DNA of 64,000 nucleotides from Gammaproteobacteria bacterium (GCA_029862005.1 JAOTYD010000008.1:68472-132471); one strand, 5' to 3'. Shown: positions 25,265 through 34,760, counted from the first letter of the stretch. Translations and numbers: made by a program. Notes: generated by a model from the sequence alone, not told the origin.

Positions 25265-26049
25265 GCCTGCTGAGCGCAACCGCTATCGATTACAGCATCG
25301 ACCAGGTACCGATTCTCAAGGGTATTGATTTCCACGTCGACAAGGGGGAACTGGTCGGTTTAATCGGTCCGAACGGGGCAGGCAAGAGCAGCCTGCTACG
25401 ATTGCTGACCGGTATCGAGGCACCCGACCGCGGTGAGATCAGGTTACAGGACCAGGGGATGGCGAAAATCTCCTCGCAGCAACGCGCGCGCTGGCTGGGT
25501 TATCTGGTGCAGGGTGCGCAGGCTTACTGGCCGTTCAGCGTGGAAAAAGTTGTCGGGCTCGGGCGTATTCCATACCAGAAATGGTGGCAACAGGCGAGCG
25601 CAGAAGACCAGGCCAAAATCGAAGCCGCAATGGAGATGACCGAAACCCTGGCCTATCGCAATCGTATTGTTACGACCCTTTCAGGAGGTGAGCAAACCCT
25701 CGTCATGCTGGCCAGGATTTTCGCGACCGGGAATCAACTGATTCTCGCCGATGAACCGGTTGCCGCGCTCGATCCTTATCATCAACTCCATGTTATGGAA
25801 ATTTTGCGGCAGCACGCACAACAGGACCGGGCCGCGGTCGTGGTGTTGCATGATTTAAGCCTGGCTGCACGATTCTGTGATCGGCTGTATATGCTCAGTC
25901 ACGGAGAACTGGAATGCAGTGGCAGTGTCGACCGGGTGCTGAACAAGGAGAATATCGCGCGGGTTTACGGGGTTGATAGCCGGATCGAGTGTAATGAAAA
26001 TAGTATTAGCGTGATCCCGCTGACGCGGGTTAGTGAACATCACCCCTGA
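25261..26049 (+). CDS. ABC importer ATP-binding protein (BtuD/FecE type)
   Basis: 262 residues, with Walker A GPNGAGKSS (about residue 38), signature LSGGEQTLV, Walker B LILADEP and the switch His in VVLHDLS. ATGA overlap with the permease. It powers the upstream importer. It ends six bases before the convergent barrel gene, and a CCCGC/GCGGG hairpin in its last codons may help end transcription. Confidence 0.93.
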   Translation: MSLLSATAIDYSIDQVPILKGIDFHVDKGELVGLIGPNGAGKSSLLRLLTGIEAPDRGEIRLQDQGMAKISSQQRARWLGYLVQGAQAYWPFSVEKVVGLGRIPYQKWWQQASAEDQAKIEAAMEMTETLAYRNRIVTTLSGGEQTLVMLARIFATGNQLILADEPVAALDPYHQLHVMEILRQHAQQDRAAVVVLHDLSLAARFCDRLYMLSHGELECSGSVDRVLNKENIARVYGVDSRIECNENSISVIPLTRVSEHHP

Positions 26050-26055
26050 AGCGGT

Positions 26056-27285
26056 CTAATAGTACCAGGCGAGCTGTGCAAACAGCGATGCACCGACCGC
26101 AAGCGTACGGGTATCTATACCTGAGTCGATACCGCCGAATTCATTGCCATCGCTGCCGGTCGGCAGGTTCAACGCAAGCAGTAACTGTAAATCCTGTTGC
26201 AGATCGTGCTGACTGAATACCTGCAACAGTGTCGAATTATCATCGAGATTTCTGAAAATACTGGTGGTAAGCACCCACAGGGGCGCCAACTCGATGGTAG
26301 CCGCGGCTGCAAGGTAGTTTTCACCCAGGGTGTATAGTTCTGCGCGTTCGATTCGGGTCAGTAATTCAGGGTTGTCTGCGAGCGCGACGGGATCATAATC
26401 GCCGTCGTCGATGCCAAACCCGTTATGAAAATACTCAAGCGCCACACTTGTATTTTTTTCCCAGGCGATCCACGAGTAAGACCAGTTCAGGACGGCGCTG
26501 GTAAAATGCTCGTCCCCGGTATCGGTTAGCATGATATCGCTGCGCCAGATAGCGTCGGCAATATCGATGCTGCCCCCCAGCGCCACGATACTTGCGTCGT
26601 AATGTTCCGCCACCAGTAAATCGAACTCACTGGCCTCCGAGAATCGGTGGTACTTGAGCGCAAGACTGGAGACATCCGCGTCGACGTCATCATCCTCGTC
26701 ACGGCGGCCAACCCAGACTACCTGCACATCATCACCTGAATCGAGCAGGTACTGAGCGTAGAGCATGTCGTCACCGGTCTTGTACTCGGTGTCGATGGCG
26801 GCTGGATCAAACGGGTTAAAAAAATCGACCGGATTGTAAATCAGGCCGTTACCCCAGGACACGGCCTGGCGGCCGATCTTGAACACTGTCTTGTTCGAGG
26901 TATGACTCAGGTAAAAGCGATCGAGGCGATGCGTGATTACACGATCATCCTGATCGCTGATGCGATGTGATAAATCGAAAACGCGCTGTTCATCGTCCGC
27001 AAGCGTTACGGCATTGAAACCGAGATTCGGGTTTTGTTGTCGTAACTCGAGCTGGTCGCCCTTTACCGCGATCAGCTGATAGTCGCTACGCCAGCTCCAT
27101 TGACCGCTGCCGCCGGACAGGTTGAGCCGTAAGTCAAGATTTGCGTCGATCGCCGGATCGTCGCTGAAATCCTGCAACAGGCTTTTACCGGGGATATTTA
27201 CCGCTGTGACCTGTGGTTTAAAGTGACCGCGTAGTTCCAGAGCATGTACCCCCTCAAAGTACAATGCCGTGATTAGCAGCGTCAT
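26056..27285 (-). CDS. Predicted outer-membrane beta-barrel protein
   Basis: 409 residues from the ATG at 27285, chosen because a signal peptide follows (LLITALYFEGVHA). The longer frame from 27468 would add 61 basic residues and overlap the ATPase gene. The mature chain alternates aromatic and polar residues, has many short Asp/Asn-rich turns, and ends in LAWYY, an aromatic C-terminus as in barrel proteins. Motifs RQAVSWGNGLIYNPVDFF suggest a DUF1302-like or related barrel family. It follows a Lol/MacB-like exporter on the same strand, so it may be its outer-membrane partner. Confidence 0.65.
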   Translation of the reverse strand: MTLLITALYFEGVHALELRGHFKPQVTAVNIPGKSLLQDFSDDPAIDANLDLRLNLSGGSGQWSWRSDYQLIAVKGDQLELRQQNPNLGFNAVTLADDEQRVFDLSHRISDQDDRVITHRLDRFYLSHTSNKTVFKIGRQAVSWGNGLIYNPVDFFNPFDPAAIDTEYKTGDDMLYAQYLLDSGDDVQVVWVGRRDEDDDVDADVSSLALKYHRFSEASEFDLLVAEHYDASIVALGGSIDIADAIWRSDIMLTDTGDEHFTSAVLNWSYSWIAWEKNTSVALEYFHNGFGIDDGDYDPVALADNPELLTRIERAELYTLGENYLAAAATIELAPLWVLTTSIFRNLDDNSTLLQVFSQHDLQQDLQLLLALNLPTGSDGNEFGGIDSGIDTRTLAVGASLFAQLAWYY

Positions 27286-27436
27286 TGCAATACTTCGGAT
27301 CGTTACGTGAGCGGGAAACCTGGAATCGCGGGGTCGTTTAAAGATCCCGGATAATTGCTGCGCAATTTCCGGGATGACGCGGCTAGTTGCGGTGGTCCGC
27401 CGAAGCGGGATGATGTGGATAATTACCGGGATGATG

Positions 27437-28120
27437 TTACTGCACTTCATCGCCGATAATCTTGCCATCGCGCATCTTGATCAGGCGCTTCGCGTAACGC
27501 ATGACGCGTTTGTCGTGGGTGGAGATGATGAAGGTGATGCGGTGGTGTTCATTCAATTCCTGAAACAAGCCCATCAGGTGCGCCGCGGAAACACTGTCGA
27601 GATTGGCGGTCGGTTCGTCGGCGAGCACCAGGTCGGGGTGCGAGACGATCGCACGTGCCACCGCAACGCGCTGCTGTTGACCGCCCGACAGTTGCGCCGG
27701 TCGCCGGTCTTCCATACCCTCGAGGCCGACCTCCTTGAGAATATCGAGTGCTTTTTGTGCGCGTTCCGCCGCCGGCACGCCCTGGACCTCCATGACAAAT
27801 TCGACGTTTTCCTGTGCCGACAGCACCGGGATCAGATTATAGGACTGGAATACGAACCCGATGTGGTGAAGTCGCATGTCGGCCAAAGGCCCGCGTTCGA
27901 GTTGATCGACCCGTATATCGCCCATGTGAATCTCGCCGCTGTCGGGCGTATCGAGCCCGCCGATCGCGTTCAGCAGAGTGGTTTTGCCCGATCCCGAGGG
28001 CCCGGACAGACAGACGAATTCACCCACCTCGATGTCGAGGTCGATGTGATCGAGACCGGTAATGATCTCGTCGCCCTGTTTAAAGGTTTTACATAGTTGG
28101 CGGCAGCGGATGGAACTCAT
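27437..28120 (-). CDS. ABC ATPase, LolD/MacB type
   Basis: 227 residues with Walker A GPSGSGKTT, signature LSGGQQQRVAVARA, Walker B LVLADEP and the switch His in ISTHD. The size and the FtsX-family neighbours put it in the LolD/MacB group, which uses mechanotransmission to move lipoproteins, lipids or peptides on the periplasmic side of the membrane. It starts ten bases after the second permease. Confidence 0.9.
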   Translation of the reverse strand: MSSIRCRQLCKTFKQGDEIITGLDHIDLDIEVGEFVCLSGPSGSGKTTLLNAIGGLDTPDSGEIHMGDIRVDQLERGPLADMRLHHIGFVFQSYNLIPVLSAQENVEFVMEVQGVPAAERAQKALDILKEVGLEGMEDRRPAQLSGGQQQRVAVARAIVSHPDLVLADEPTANLDSVSAAHLMGLFQELNEHHRITFIISTHDKRVMRYAKRLIKMRDGKIIGDEVQ

Positions 28121-28130
28121 GGATTTCGAC

Positions 28131-29372
28131 TCAGTGGGTGTTGAGCGCGCGTACCGGATCGAGCTGGGACGCGCGCCAGGCGGGAAGAATGCTGGTCAGG
28201 ATGCCGAGCAAGACGACAACGACGTTGGCCAGCACCACATCGTAAAGAGTCAGACTGGGGTAAATGACGCTGCCGACGCCCATCATTGCCATACCCTCGG
28301 CGACGATGGAGATGTCGAGCCCGCTCTCCAGCGGCTTGATCGTGACCAGCGCCAGCAGGTTACCGACCGCCAGACCGATTAGCAGCAACAGCAACGATTC
28401 GAGCAGGATCTGGTATACGATCAGGCCCGGCCGCATGCCCAGCGCCTGGATCAGGCCAATTTCACGTACGCGCTCGAAGATGGCCATGATCAGCGTGTTG
28501 ACCAGCCCGAAGGACAACGCGAGGAAAATGATGATCACCCACACCAGCACAAAACCATCCATCATGTTGAACATGACCGCGAGGTAGGTATCGATTTCGT
28601 ACCAGGGTTTAACCTCGAGTCCATCGGGCGTGGCCGCCTTGACTCTCCGGTAGAGGGATTCGACATCGCGATAGTCGTGGTCGATGAGCACGATCTGTGA
28701 AATCCGGCCCTCGATATTCAACAGTTTTTGCAACGTAGCGCGCGCGGCATAAACGTTAAATTCCTCCTGCGCGGCCAGTTCCGCCTGGTAGATGCCGACA
28801 ATGCGAAATCCCCGTTCGGCGATATTATTGGCCGGATCCTGGCTCATAACGACGACGCGTTTGCCGAGCCGGGTTTCGAGTCGCTCGGCGAGCCTGGCGC
28901 CGATGATAATGCCTTTGTCCTGGTTCGATTCGAGGAATCGACCCGCGGATATCTGCGCCGGCAGCCCGGTGATATCGGCTTCCGCCGCCGGCTCGATACC
29001 GATCAGATTGATGCCCCGGCTTTCGCGTTCGCTGGCAATGACCGCGGGCACCCGGATTCGGTTGGCCCAGCTGCGGCTGCCGTTTTGCGTCAGTGCCGTC
29101 AGCAGTTCACCCCGGGGTTCGTCGATACTGTTGACCACGTTCGGGTCGTCGAGAAAATCGGGATGCTGAATCTGGATATGCCCGGGCAGGTTGCGAATGC
29201 CCTGGTTGAGCATGTCGTCGACCATGCCGCGCATCAGCGCGGTCATGAAAATCATCGCCCAGACACCGACCGAGATCGCACCCAGCATAATCGCGGTGCG
29301 GCGCTTATTGCGCCACAGGTTGCGCCATGAAAGCGTCAGGATGGTTTTGAAATGAGTGCCGAGCCCCGTCAT
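28131..29372 (-). CDS. FtsX/LolCE-family permease, second copy
   Basis: 413 residues from the ATG at 29372, one base after the previous stop. One N-terminal helix (LSWRNLWRNKRRTAIM), a large MacB-like periplasmic domain (about 45-275), then three membrane helices with the FtsX motif (LIMAIFERVREIGLIQALGM). It ends in SILPAWRASQLDPVRAL, the typical LolC/E tail. It pairs with the next permease as a heterodimer. Confidence 0.9.
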   Translation of the reverse strand: MTGLGTHFKTILTLSWRNLWRNKRRTAIMLGAISVGVWAMIFMTALMRGMVDDMLNQGIRNLPGHIQIQHPDFLDDPNVVNSIDEPRGELLTALTQNGSRSWANRIRVPAVIASERESRGINLIGIEPAAEADITGLPAQISAGRFLESNQDKGIIIGARLAERLETRLGKRVVVMSQDPANNIAERGFRIVGIYQAELAAQEEFNVYAARATLQKLLNIEGRISQIVLIDHDYRDVESLYRRVKAATPDGLEVKPWYEIDTYLAVMFNMMDGFVLVWVIIIFLALSFGLVNTLIMAIFERVREIGLIQALGMRPGLIVYQILLESLLLLLIGLAVGNLLALVTIKPLESGLDISIVAEGMAMMGVGSVIYPSLTLYDVVLANVVVVLLGILTSILPAWRASQLDPVRALNTH

Positions 29373-29373
29373 G

Positions 29374-30606
29374 TCAGATCGCCCGCATCGCATCGATCGG
29401 CGTCAGCAGATAAAGCCGCAGCGCCGGGTAGAGGGCTGCCAGCAGGCTACCAATGGCGACTGCGGCAGGACCCAGCGTTATTGTTGCGATAGTAAACGCC
29501 GGATAGATCCGCTCCGGCAGGTTGAACTTGAGCGCAACTTCATCCATGCCGGGGTAGGAAAAGCCGACACGGCTCATGTATATATTGATCGCCAGGCCAA
29601 CGGCGATGCCGAGCACCAGGCCAAGCGCGGTCATCAATGCGGTTTCGAGCATGACCAGTCGCGACAGCCGTGCCGGTTGCAACCCCAGCGCCATCATAGT
29701 GCCGAACTCGCGGGTACGTTCGAGCACCGACATCAGCTGGGTATTGAGCACGCTGAAGGCCACCAGCACGATCAGCACTATATACATGAACGAGTTACTG
29801 GCCATATCCGCCTGGATAGCCTGCCGCAGGCCCGGCTGCAATTCGTCCCAGTGGCGCAGGCTTATGCTTTTGTCGGTATCCAGCAATTCGCCGATCTGCG
29901 ACTGCAACGATTCGACGTCGTCGATGTGCTGCGCGCGCACGGTCAGGCTGTGCCCGCGGTCCTGCATCGCAAACGCATCCTGGAAATAACCGAGATCGAC
30001 CTGCGCCACCGCGCGATCGAGATCAGCAACGCCCGACTCGAATATGCCGACCACCGTGACGATGCCGGCGGCAAACGAATCGTCGAAACCGCTGCCGATA
30101 AAAGTCAGTTCATCACCCGGCCCAACCTTGAGATTGCGCGCCAGCACTGCACCGATGACAATTTCCCCGGGCCTACCGGGTTCAAGGTACCGGCCCTGCT
30201 TTACCAGCCCCGGCAGGGTCGATACCAATGGCTCGTGCGCGGGATCGACGCCGATAATCTGCAACCCGTAGGAACGCTCGTTGCTCGACGCCAGGGCGAA
30301 TCCGGTGGCGCGGGCGCTGATGCTGTCCAGGCCGAGTTCGCGGCGCAGGCGCTCGGCCAGTTCGGCAATATCGTCGATTGCGTAGCGCATTTTAGGCTCG
30401 TCGAGATATCGGGGATGTTGCAGTTGCAGGTGCCCGGAAAAAGCCTGCAGCGAATTGTCGATCATCATGTCGTAACTGCCGAACTGCAACGACATCGCGA
30501 ATATCAGCAGGCCATTGGAAAAAATCATCGCACCAACGGTGAGCCAGGTGCGGCGCCAGTGGCGCCACAGGTTACGCCACGCCATGCGCAGTGTGACATC
30601 CTTCAC
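29374..30606 (-). CDS. FtsX/LolCE-family permease, first copy
   Basis: 410 residues with the same layout as its neighbour: MAWRNLWRHWRRTWLTVG at the N-terminus, a MacB-like periplasmic domain, three C-terminal helices with RTREFGTMMALGLQPARL, and an end in ALYPALRLYLLTPIDAMRA. Its start overlaps the stop of the LolA-like gene by four bases. The two permeases are clearly distinct in sequence, which supports a heterodimer. Confidence 0.9.
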   Translation of the reverse strand: MKDVTLRMAWRNLWRHWRRTWLTVGAMIFSNGLLIFAMSLQFGSYDMMIDNSLQAFSGHLQLQHPRYLDEPKMRYAIDDIAELAERLRRELGLDSISARATGFALASSNERSYGLQIIGVDPAHEPLVSTLPGLVKQGRYLEPGRPGEIVIGAVLARNLKVGPGDELTFIGSGFDDSFAAGIVTVVGIFESGVADLDRAVAQVDLGYFQDAFAMQDRGHSLTVRAQHIDDVESLQSQIGELLDTDKSISLRHWDELQPGLRQAIQADMASNSFMYIVLIVLVAFSVLNTQLMSVLERTREFGTMMALGLQPARLSRLVMLETALMTALGLVLGIAVGLAINIYMSRVGFSYPGMDEVALKFNLPERIYPAFTIATITLGPAAVAIGSLLAALYPALRLYLLTPIDAMRAI

Positions 30607-31397
30607 TGCCGGGGATTCCTGAGGCTGGATAGCGTGAACAGATTAGCTTCCAGCGCGATGTCGAAGTCGATGTCGTCAACGACCATTTCAGTCCATTCAT
30701 CCGGTGTCTCGAGCTTGTGCATGCGCATGCGTGACGCGATGGTGCGGTCGTCCATGACTGCGATCTCGGTCGCGTTCATTTCCTTGACCAGGATATCGTC
30801 CTGGTCCCAGAATTCCTGGCGCAGCAAGATAAAGTCGTCACGGATAGTAACGATTTCCTTGCCCCAGACAACCGCGGCTTCCTCGTGTGGAATCGATTCG
30901 ATGGTGTAAACCAGGTGATCATCCCGGGTCTCGGTTTTGAGCAGGCGATGATCATACTGATCGATGATATCGGTCGACTTGCTGATGTCCTTGTTGGAAA
31001 AATCGCTGCCCATCCAGCTCTGGTTCATCATCGAGGACGGCACCTTGAGGATACGATTGATCTTCGGCGAAAAAGTCCACATGCTCTGATCCTTGACCAG
31101 GGTGCCATTTCCCGCGTCGCGCTTCGGCGCGGTAACGCGCACCAGGGAAAGCTTGTCGCCCTCAGTCCAGGCCTGCATCGAGAAGCTGCGTTCCCAGTCG
31201 CTGCGGTGGACTGTCATCGTCATTTCAGAGTACGAGGTAATACCGCGCCAGTGTTCCATCGCCGCACGAATCAGGTCGCGTGGGTCCGGAGTATCGCTCT
31301 CGGTTGCGGCCAGCGTCGACCAAACACCTGACAACGCGAACAATAACAGGATGTAAAGACGAAAATAAACGCTCAATTTAAGATTTTTTATTGCCAT
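30603..31397 (-). CDS. LolA-like outer-membrane lipoprotein-sorting protein
   Basis: 264 residues with a signal peptide ending near TLAATES. The mature part fits the LolA-like fold used by exporter-linked carriers: LIRAAMEHWRGITSYSEMTM, KDQSMWTFSPKINRILKVP, and YTIESIPHEEAAVVWGKEI. First gene of the minus-strand unit, so a periplasmic shuttle between the FtsX permeases and the outer membrane is the likely role. This is not the housekeeping LolA, which is shorter and not operonic with the permeases. Confidence 0.83.
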   Translation of the reverse strand: MAIKNLKLSVYFRLYILLLFALSGVWSTLAATESDTPDPRDLIRAAMEHWRGITSYSEMTMTVHRSDWERSFSMQAWTEGDKLSLVRVTAPKRDAGNGTLVKDQSMWTFSPKINRILKVPSSMMNQSWMGSDFSNKDISKSTDIIDQYDHRLLKTETRDDHLVYTIESIPHEEAAVVWGKEIVTIRDDFILLRQEFWDQDDILVKEMNATEIAVMDDRTIASRMRMHKLETPDEWTEMVVDDIDFDIALEANLFTLSSLRNPRQ

Positions 31398-31623
31398 TCC
31401 GGGCTATCTCTCCATTGCGTTAATGCGGTCGTCCGCTCGGTAATGTACGATGCTATCAGCCTGACATTTACCTGTCCTTAACAAGGTCCCGACCGGAGTA
31501 GATACTATGCGTGGTTTTTGCGTTCAGTCATTGAGCCAGATCAATCAGATTTCGCTGAGCTTTGCTAGATTTTCATCGTGACGGGAGTATATTGACTGGA
31601 TCTAAACCGAGGGCTAAATCACC

Positions 31624-31947
31624 ATGAGTAATGACGTTAAAGAAAATCTGAAAAGCCAGGCCACCTGGAAACGTGGTCTTTATATGCTGCTGTATGCAAT
31701 TTTTTACACTCTTGCCGAAATCATATTGGTCGCAGTGATTATCTTTCAGTTTCTTTCAAAGTTGTTTACCGGCGAAACCAACGAGCGCCTGCGCAAACTG
31801 GGCCAGGGATTAAGCACCTATATTTACCAGATACTCCAGTACATGAATTTCAACAGCGAGTACCAGCCTTACCCATTCGGTGCGTGGCCGAAAGGGGAGC
31901 CCAAACCTGCCAGGCTAACCGAGCAGGCCGAGTCGACTAATCCCTAG
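31624..31947 (+). CDS. DUF4389 membrane protein
   Basis: 107 residues with one or two membrane helices (about 17-45), then the family segment NERLRKLGQGLSTYIYQILQ and a PFGAWP motif near the end. DUF4389 proteins are small inner-membrane proteins of unknown function in gammaproteobacteria. It lies seven bases before the beta-helix membrane protein and is probably cotranscribed with it. Confidence 0.83.
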   Translation: MSNDVKENLKSQATWKRGLYMLLYAIFYTLAEIILVAVIIFQFLSKLFTGETNERLRKLGQGLSTYIYQILQYMNFNSEYQPYPFGAWPKGEPKPARLTEQAESTNP

Positions 31948-31954
31948 TCTGCAA

Positions 31955-33076
31955 ATGCCAGGATTTTTCAATATCGCGCGAGGATGTTGCGTCGGGTTGG
32001 TACTGGCTTTTCCGTTTGCAGCGCAGGCGTCTTCGAGTGCGGGCGAAACCGTGGTCGAGCGTGGCAGTATCGATGACGATTACTATGCTGCCGGCGGGGT
32101 CGTCGATATCGACGCCAGTGTTGCCGGTGACGTTATCGTTGCCGGTGGCGAAATCTATATTGGGCACCTGGTCGAGGGCGATGTCATTGCCGCCGGCGGG
32201 ACGCTCAAAATTCGGGGTGAAGTCAAGGATGATATCCGCATCGCCGGCGGCAATATCAATATCGATGCCGTTATCGCCGATGACCTTGCCGCGACCGGTG
32301 GTTCGATAACCCTGTCACCCGGAACAACCGTTGGTGGAAACGCGTGGCTGGCCGGTGGTGAAATTCACCTGGCGGGTACAATTCTCGGTAACCTCAAGTT
32401 AGCCGGTGGTCATATTCGCCTTTCCGGAAGCGTGCGGGGCGATGTTGAAATCGATGGCGCAGAAATTGAAATCCTCGAAGGCGCACGGATCGACGGGGAA
32501 CTGAACTATAAAAGCCCGCAACCGGTAACCCCCGATGAGGGCGCAAGCGTATCTGGAAAGATAACCTATGAAGCGGTGGACTGGCATTATGCCGATCGTG
32601 GCTTTGGCCTGTTCTTTTCGATTACTCTCGCAGTCGCGAGTATCCTGTTTTACCTTTTTTTCCCCCATTACACGGTTGCCTCGGTCAAACGGATTGGTTC
32701 CAATCCGTGGACCAGCCTGGGTCTGGGATTTATTTTCACTGTCGCCACGCCGATGGTCGCTTTCATGCTGATGCTGATAGTGTTGGGTCTCTGGGTCGGC
32801 TTGAGCTTGCTGGCGCTTTACTGCGTCGCTTTATTGTCGGGCTTTCTGATTGCCTGTTTTTTTGTCGCCGATCGGGGCGCGAAACTCCTGAGGCTGAATA
32901 TCGCTTCACGCGGGCGTCGATTGATTTCGGTGGTAGCCGTTATTTTCCTGCTTGGATTAATCCAGCTGATTCCATTGCTCGGCGGCCTGATCCTGTTTCT
33001 GCTGTTGCTGTTTGGACTGGGTGCCGGGTTGCTGCAGTTGCGTTACGTTTACCGACCACCCGCAGCGGTGTCATAA
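31955..33076 (+). CDS. Bactofilin-like beta-helix domain fused to a membrane domain
   Basis: 373 residues. A signal peptide (about 1-25) is followed by about nine short repeats of the type xGDVIVAGGEIYI (about 40-195), the pattern of a polymer-forming or bactofilin-like beta-helix. About five membrane helices follow (about 218-365). The beta-helix would therefore lie in the periplasm, unlike cytoplasmic bactofilins. Function unknown. Its last 28 bases overlap the convergent HHH gene. Confidence 0.78.
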   Translation: MPGFFNIARGCCVGLVLAFPFAAQASSSAGETVVERGSIDDDYYAAGGVVDIDASVAGDVIVAGGEIYIGHLVEGDVIAAGGTLKIRGEVKDDIRIAGGNINIDAVIADDLAATGGSITLSPGTTVGGNAWLAGGEIHLAGTILGNLKLAGGHIRLSGSVRGDVEIDGAEIEILEGARIDGELNYKSPQPVTPDEGASVSGKITYEAVDWHYADRGFGLFFSITLAVASILFYLFFPHYTVASVKRIGSNPWTSLGLGFIFTVATPMVAFMLMLIVLGLWVGLSLLALYCVALLSGFLIACFFVADRGAKLLRLNIASRGRRLISVVAVIFLLGLIQLIPLLGGLILFLLLLFGLGAGLLQLRYVYRPPAAVS

Positions 33077-33915
33077 AATTGCAGGCATTCGGGTTCGCGC
33101 CCCCGAACAACCCGCTTTCCCTTCAGTTTTCCATGGGTCTCGGTGACAACCGTGTGCTGTCCTTCACGATGATGATCATCGTAAAAGTAGATCACGATCC
33201 AGTCCTGCACGCGGTTAAGGCTGTGCGCACGCGCGGTATTTGAAAAAAGCGCGGTGAAATGCCAGTGATCATAAGTGGCGTGCAGGATGGGTAACCAGGC
33301 CTTGTTTTCAGGATTGAAGCGCCTAGGTCTGATCATCGGCAACTTGTCGTCCCTGGCCTTCAGGCGGTATTCCTCGTCGACCTTCAGTACCAGTCTGACA
33401 TCAGGCCTGGTGCTGTCCTGGCGGACGGGTCTTAACTGCCGGCGTTGTTCATCGAGGTGTTTTTGCAGCCAGGACTCAATCGCCTCGCGACGTTTGCTGC
33501 CAAGGCCTTCGACCCTGGTGAGCTGTCCGTCGCGTGCCGCGTTTTCGAGCGCTTCGAGACTTTCGACATGCAGCGTGTCGTGGATGCGTTCCGCCAGTGC
33601 TCTACCAACCGTTGGAATCTCACGGAACAAGGCCACTGGATCGGCAGCACCCTTGAGATTCTCGAGGCGCGACATGCGCCCGGTGGCGATATATTCGTAG
33701 ATCGAGCGCGCGATTCCCTCGCCGATTCCTGGCAGGGCAACAAGCCCCTTGATGCCCTTTGCCTGCATCAGGTCGGCGATATTTTGAGGCATTTTGTCGA
33801 GCGTATCTGCGGCGTGAAGATAGGCGTTGGTGCGAAACGGATTGGCCTGCTGTGCTTTAAGCAGTGCCGCAATTTCGCGCAGATTCTGGGCTACTTCATG
33901 ATTGTACGCCTGCAT
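33049..33915 (-). CDS. Helix-hairpin-helix protein with a PolX-like N-terminus
   Basis: 289 residues from the ATG at 33915; an earlier start at 33927 adds four residues. Residues about 1-165 resemble the 8-kDa and HhH part of family X DNA polymerases (NPFRTNAYLHAADTL; GIKGLVALPGIGEGIARSI; EGLGSKRREAIESWL). No nucleotidyltransferase Asp motif follows. Instead there is a distinct C-terminal domain (RPRRFNPENKAWLPILHATY; VIYFYDDHHREGQHTVV). It probably binds DNA; any enzymatic role is unknown. Confidence 0.78.
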   Translation of the reverse strand: MQAYNHEVAQNLREIAALLKAQQANPFRTNAYLHAADTLDKMPQNIADLMQAKGIKGLVALPGIGEGIARSIYEYIATGRMSRLENLKGAADPVALFREIPTVGRALAERIHDTLHVESLEALENAARDGQLTRVEGLGSKRREAIESWLQKHLDEQRRQLRPVRQDSTRPDVRLVLKVDEEYRLKARDDKLPMIRPRRFNPENKAWLPILHATYDHWHFTALFSNTARAHSLNRVQDWIVIYFYDDHHREGQHTVVTETHGKLKGKRVVRGREPECLQFYDTAAGGR

Positions 33916-34043
33916 TTGGCACACCATTTTCAGTGGGGATTCTTCCCTCGATGTTTAATTTTAACGACCTGCCCCGAAAAAAAGCTTGATTTGAATCATC
34001 GATCTCGGCGATAACACGGCGGTTAAATTATCGAGTCCTAACC

Positions 34044-34760
34044 ATGAAGCTTTACAACGCCTGGTATTGTCCCTTCGCCCAGCGTGCCTGGATGGCGCTG
34101 GTTCACAAGGGCATCGACTTCGAGTATGTCGAAGTCGATCCCTACGACAAGACCGACTGGTGGGTCAGGGTGTCGCGCGGTGCCGAGCTGGTGCCGGTAC
34201 TGGTGCAACCGAATAGTAACGGGGTTGGCGAGACCACCATCGTTGAATCTAACCGGATCCTGGAATTCCTCGAGGATTACCGGCCACAGCAAAACCCGAT
34301 CTTCTCGGCAGATCCGCTCGAACGCGCCGAGCAGAAGTACTGGATGGATCACATCGGCAACAAGATCACGCCCTACCTGTATCGTTTTCTGAAAGCGAGC
34401 GAGCCGGGTGATTACCGTACCGAGTCACGTGCAAAGTTGCTCGAAGGGCTGAGCACGCTGGTCAGCGCAATGGATGATGACGGGCCGTTCTTTTCGGGCG
34501 ACGAAATCTGTGCCGTCGATATCGCCCTGATCCCGTTTGCCTACCGTATCGACGTGTTGCTCGGTACTTACCGCGATTTCAGGCTCCCCGAAGAGGGCGA
34601 AGCCTGGCAAAGATACCGGCGCTGGTACGACGCGATGCTGGAGCTGCCTTCTTTCAAGGTGACCGCCTTCGACCAGGACGATTACGAAAAGCGCCTGGTC
34701 GAACACTACTACCCCTATAGCCTCGGCGAGGGGCAGACCGACGTTACCCGGGTAAATTGA
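34044..34760 (+). CDS. Omega-like glutathione S-transferase
   Basis: 238 residues. The thioredoxin-fold N-terminus has WYCPFAQRAWMAL with Cys9 in the position of the catalytic Cys of omega GSTs. A glutathione-binding ESNRILEFLED follows, then an all-helical C-terminal domain. A thiol transferase or dehalogenase-type reaction is expected rather than classic conjugation. Single gene in a mixed region. Confidence 0.87.
   Translation: MKLYNAWYCPFAQRAWMALVHKGIDFEYVEVDPYDKTDWWVRVSRGAELVPVLVQPNSNGVGETTIVESNRILEFLEDYRPQQNPIFSADPLERAEQKYWMDHIGNKITPYLYRFLKASEPGDYRTESRAKLLEGLSTLVSAMDDDGPFFSGDEICAVDIALIPFAYRIDVLLGTYRDFRLPEEGEAWQRYRRWYDAMLELPSFKVTAFDQDDYEKRLVEHYYPYSLGEGQTDVTRVN

Noticed and set aside
26056-27468. 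Longer start (27468) for the barrel protein
   Set aside because: It would add 61 basic residues before a clear signal peptide and overlap the ATPase gene; the ATG at 27285 fits better.
29356-30909. 517-codon plus-strand frame
   Set aside because: It lies antisense to an FtsX permease and the LolA-like gene, both with strong family matches; long antisense frames are common in this base composition.
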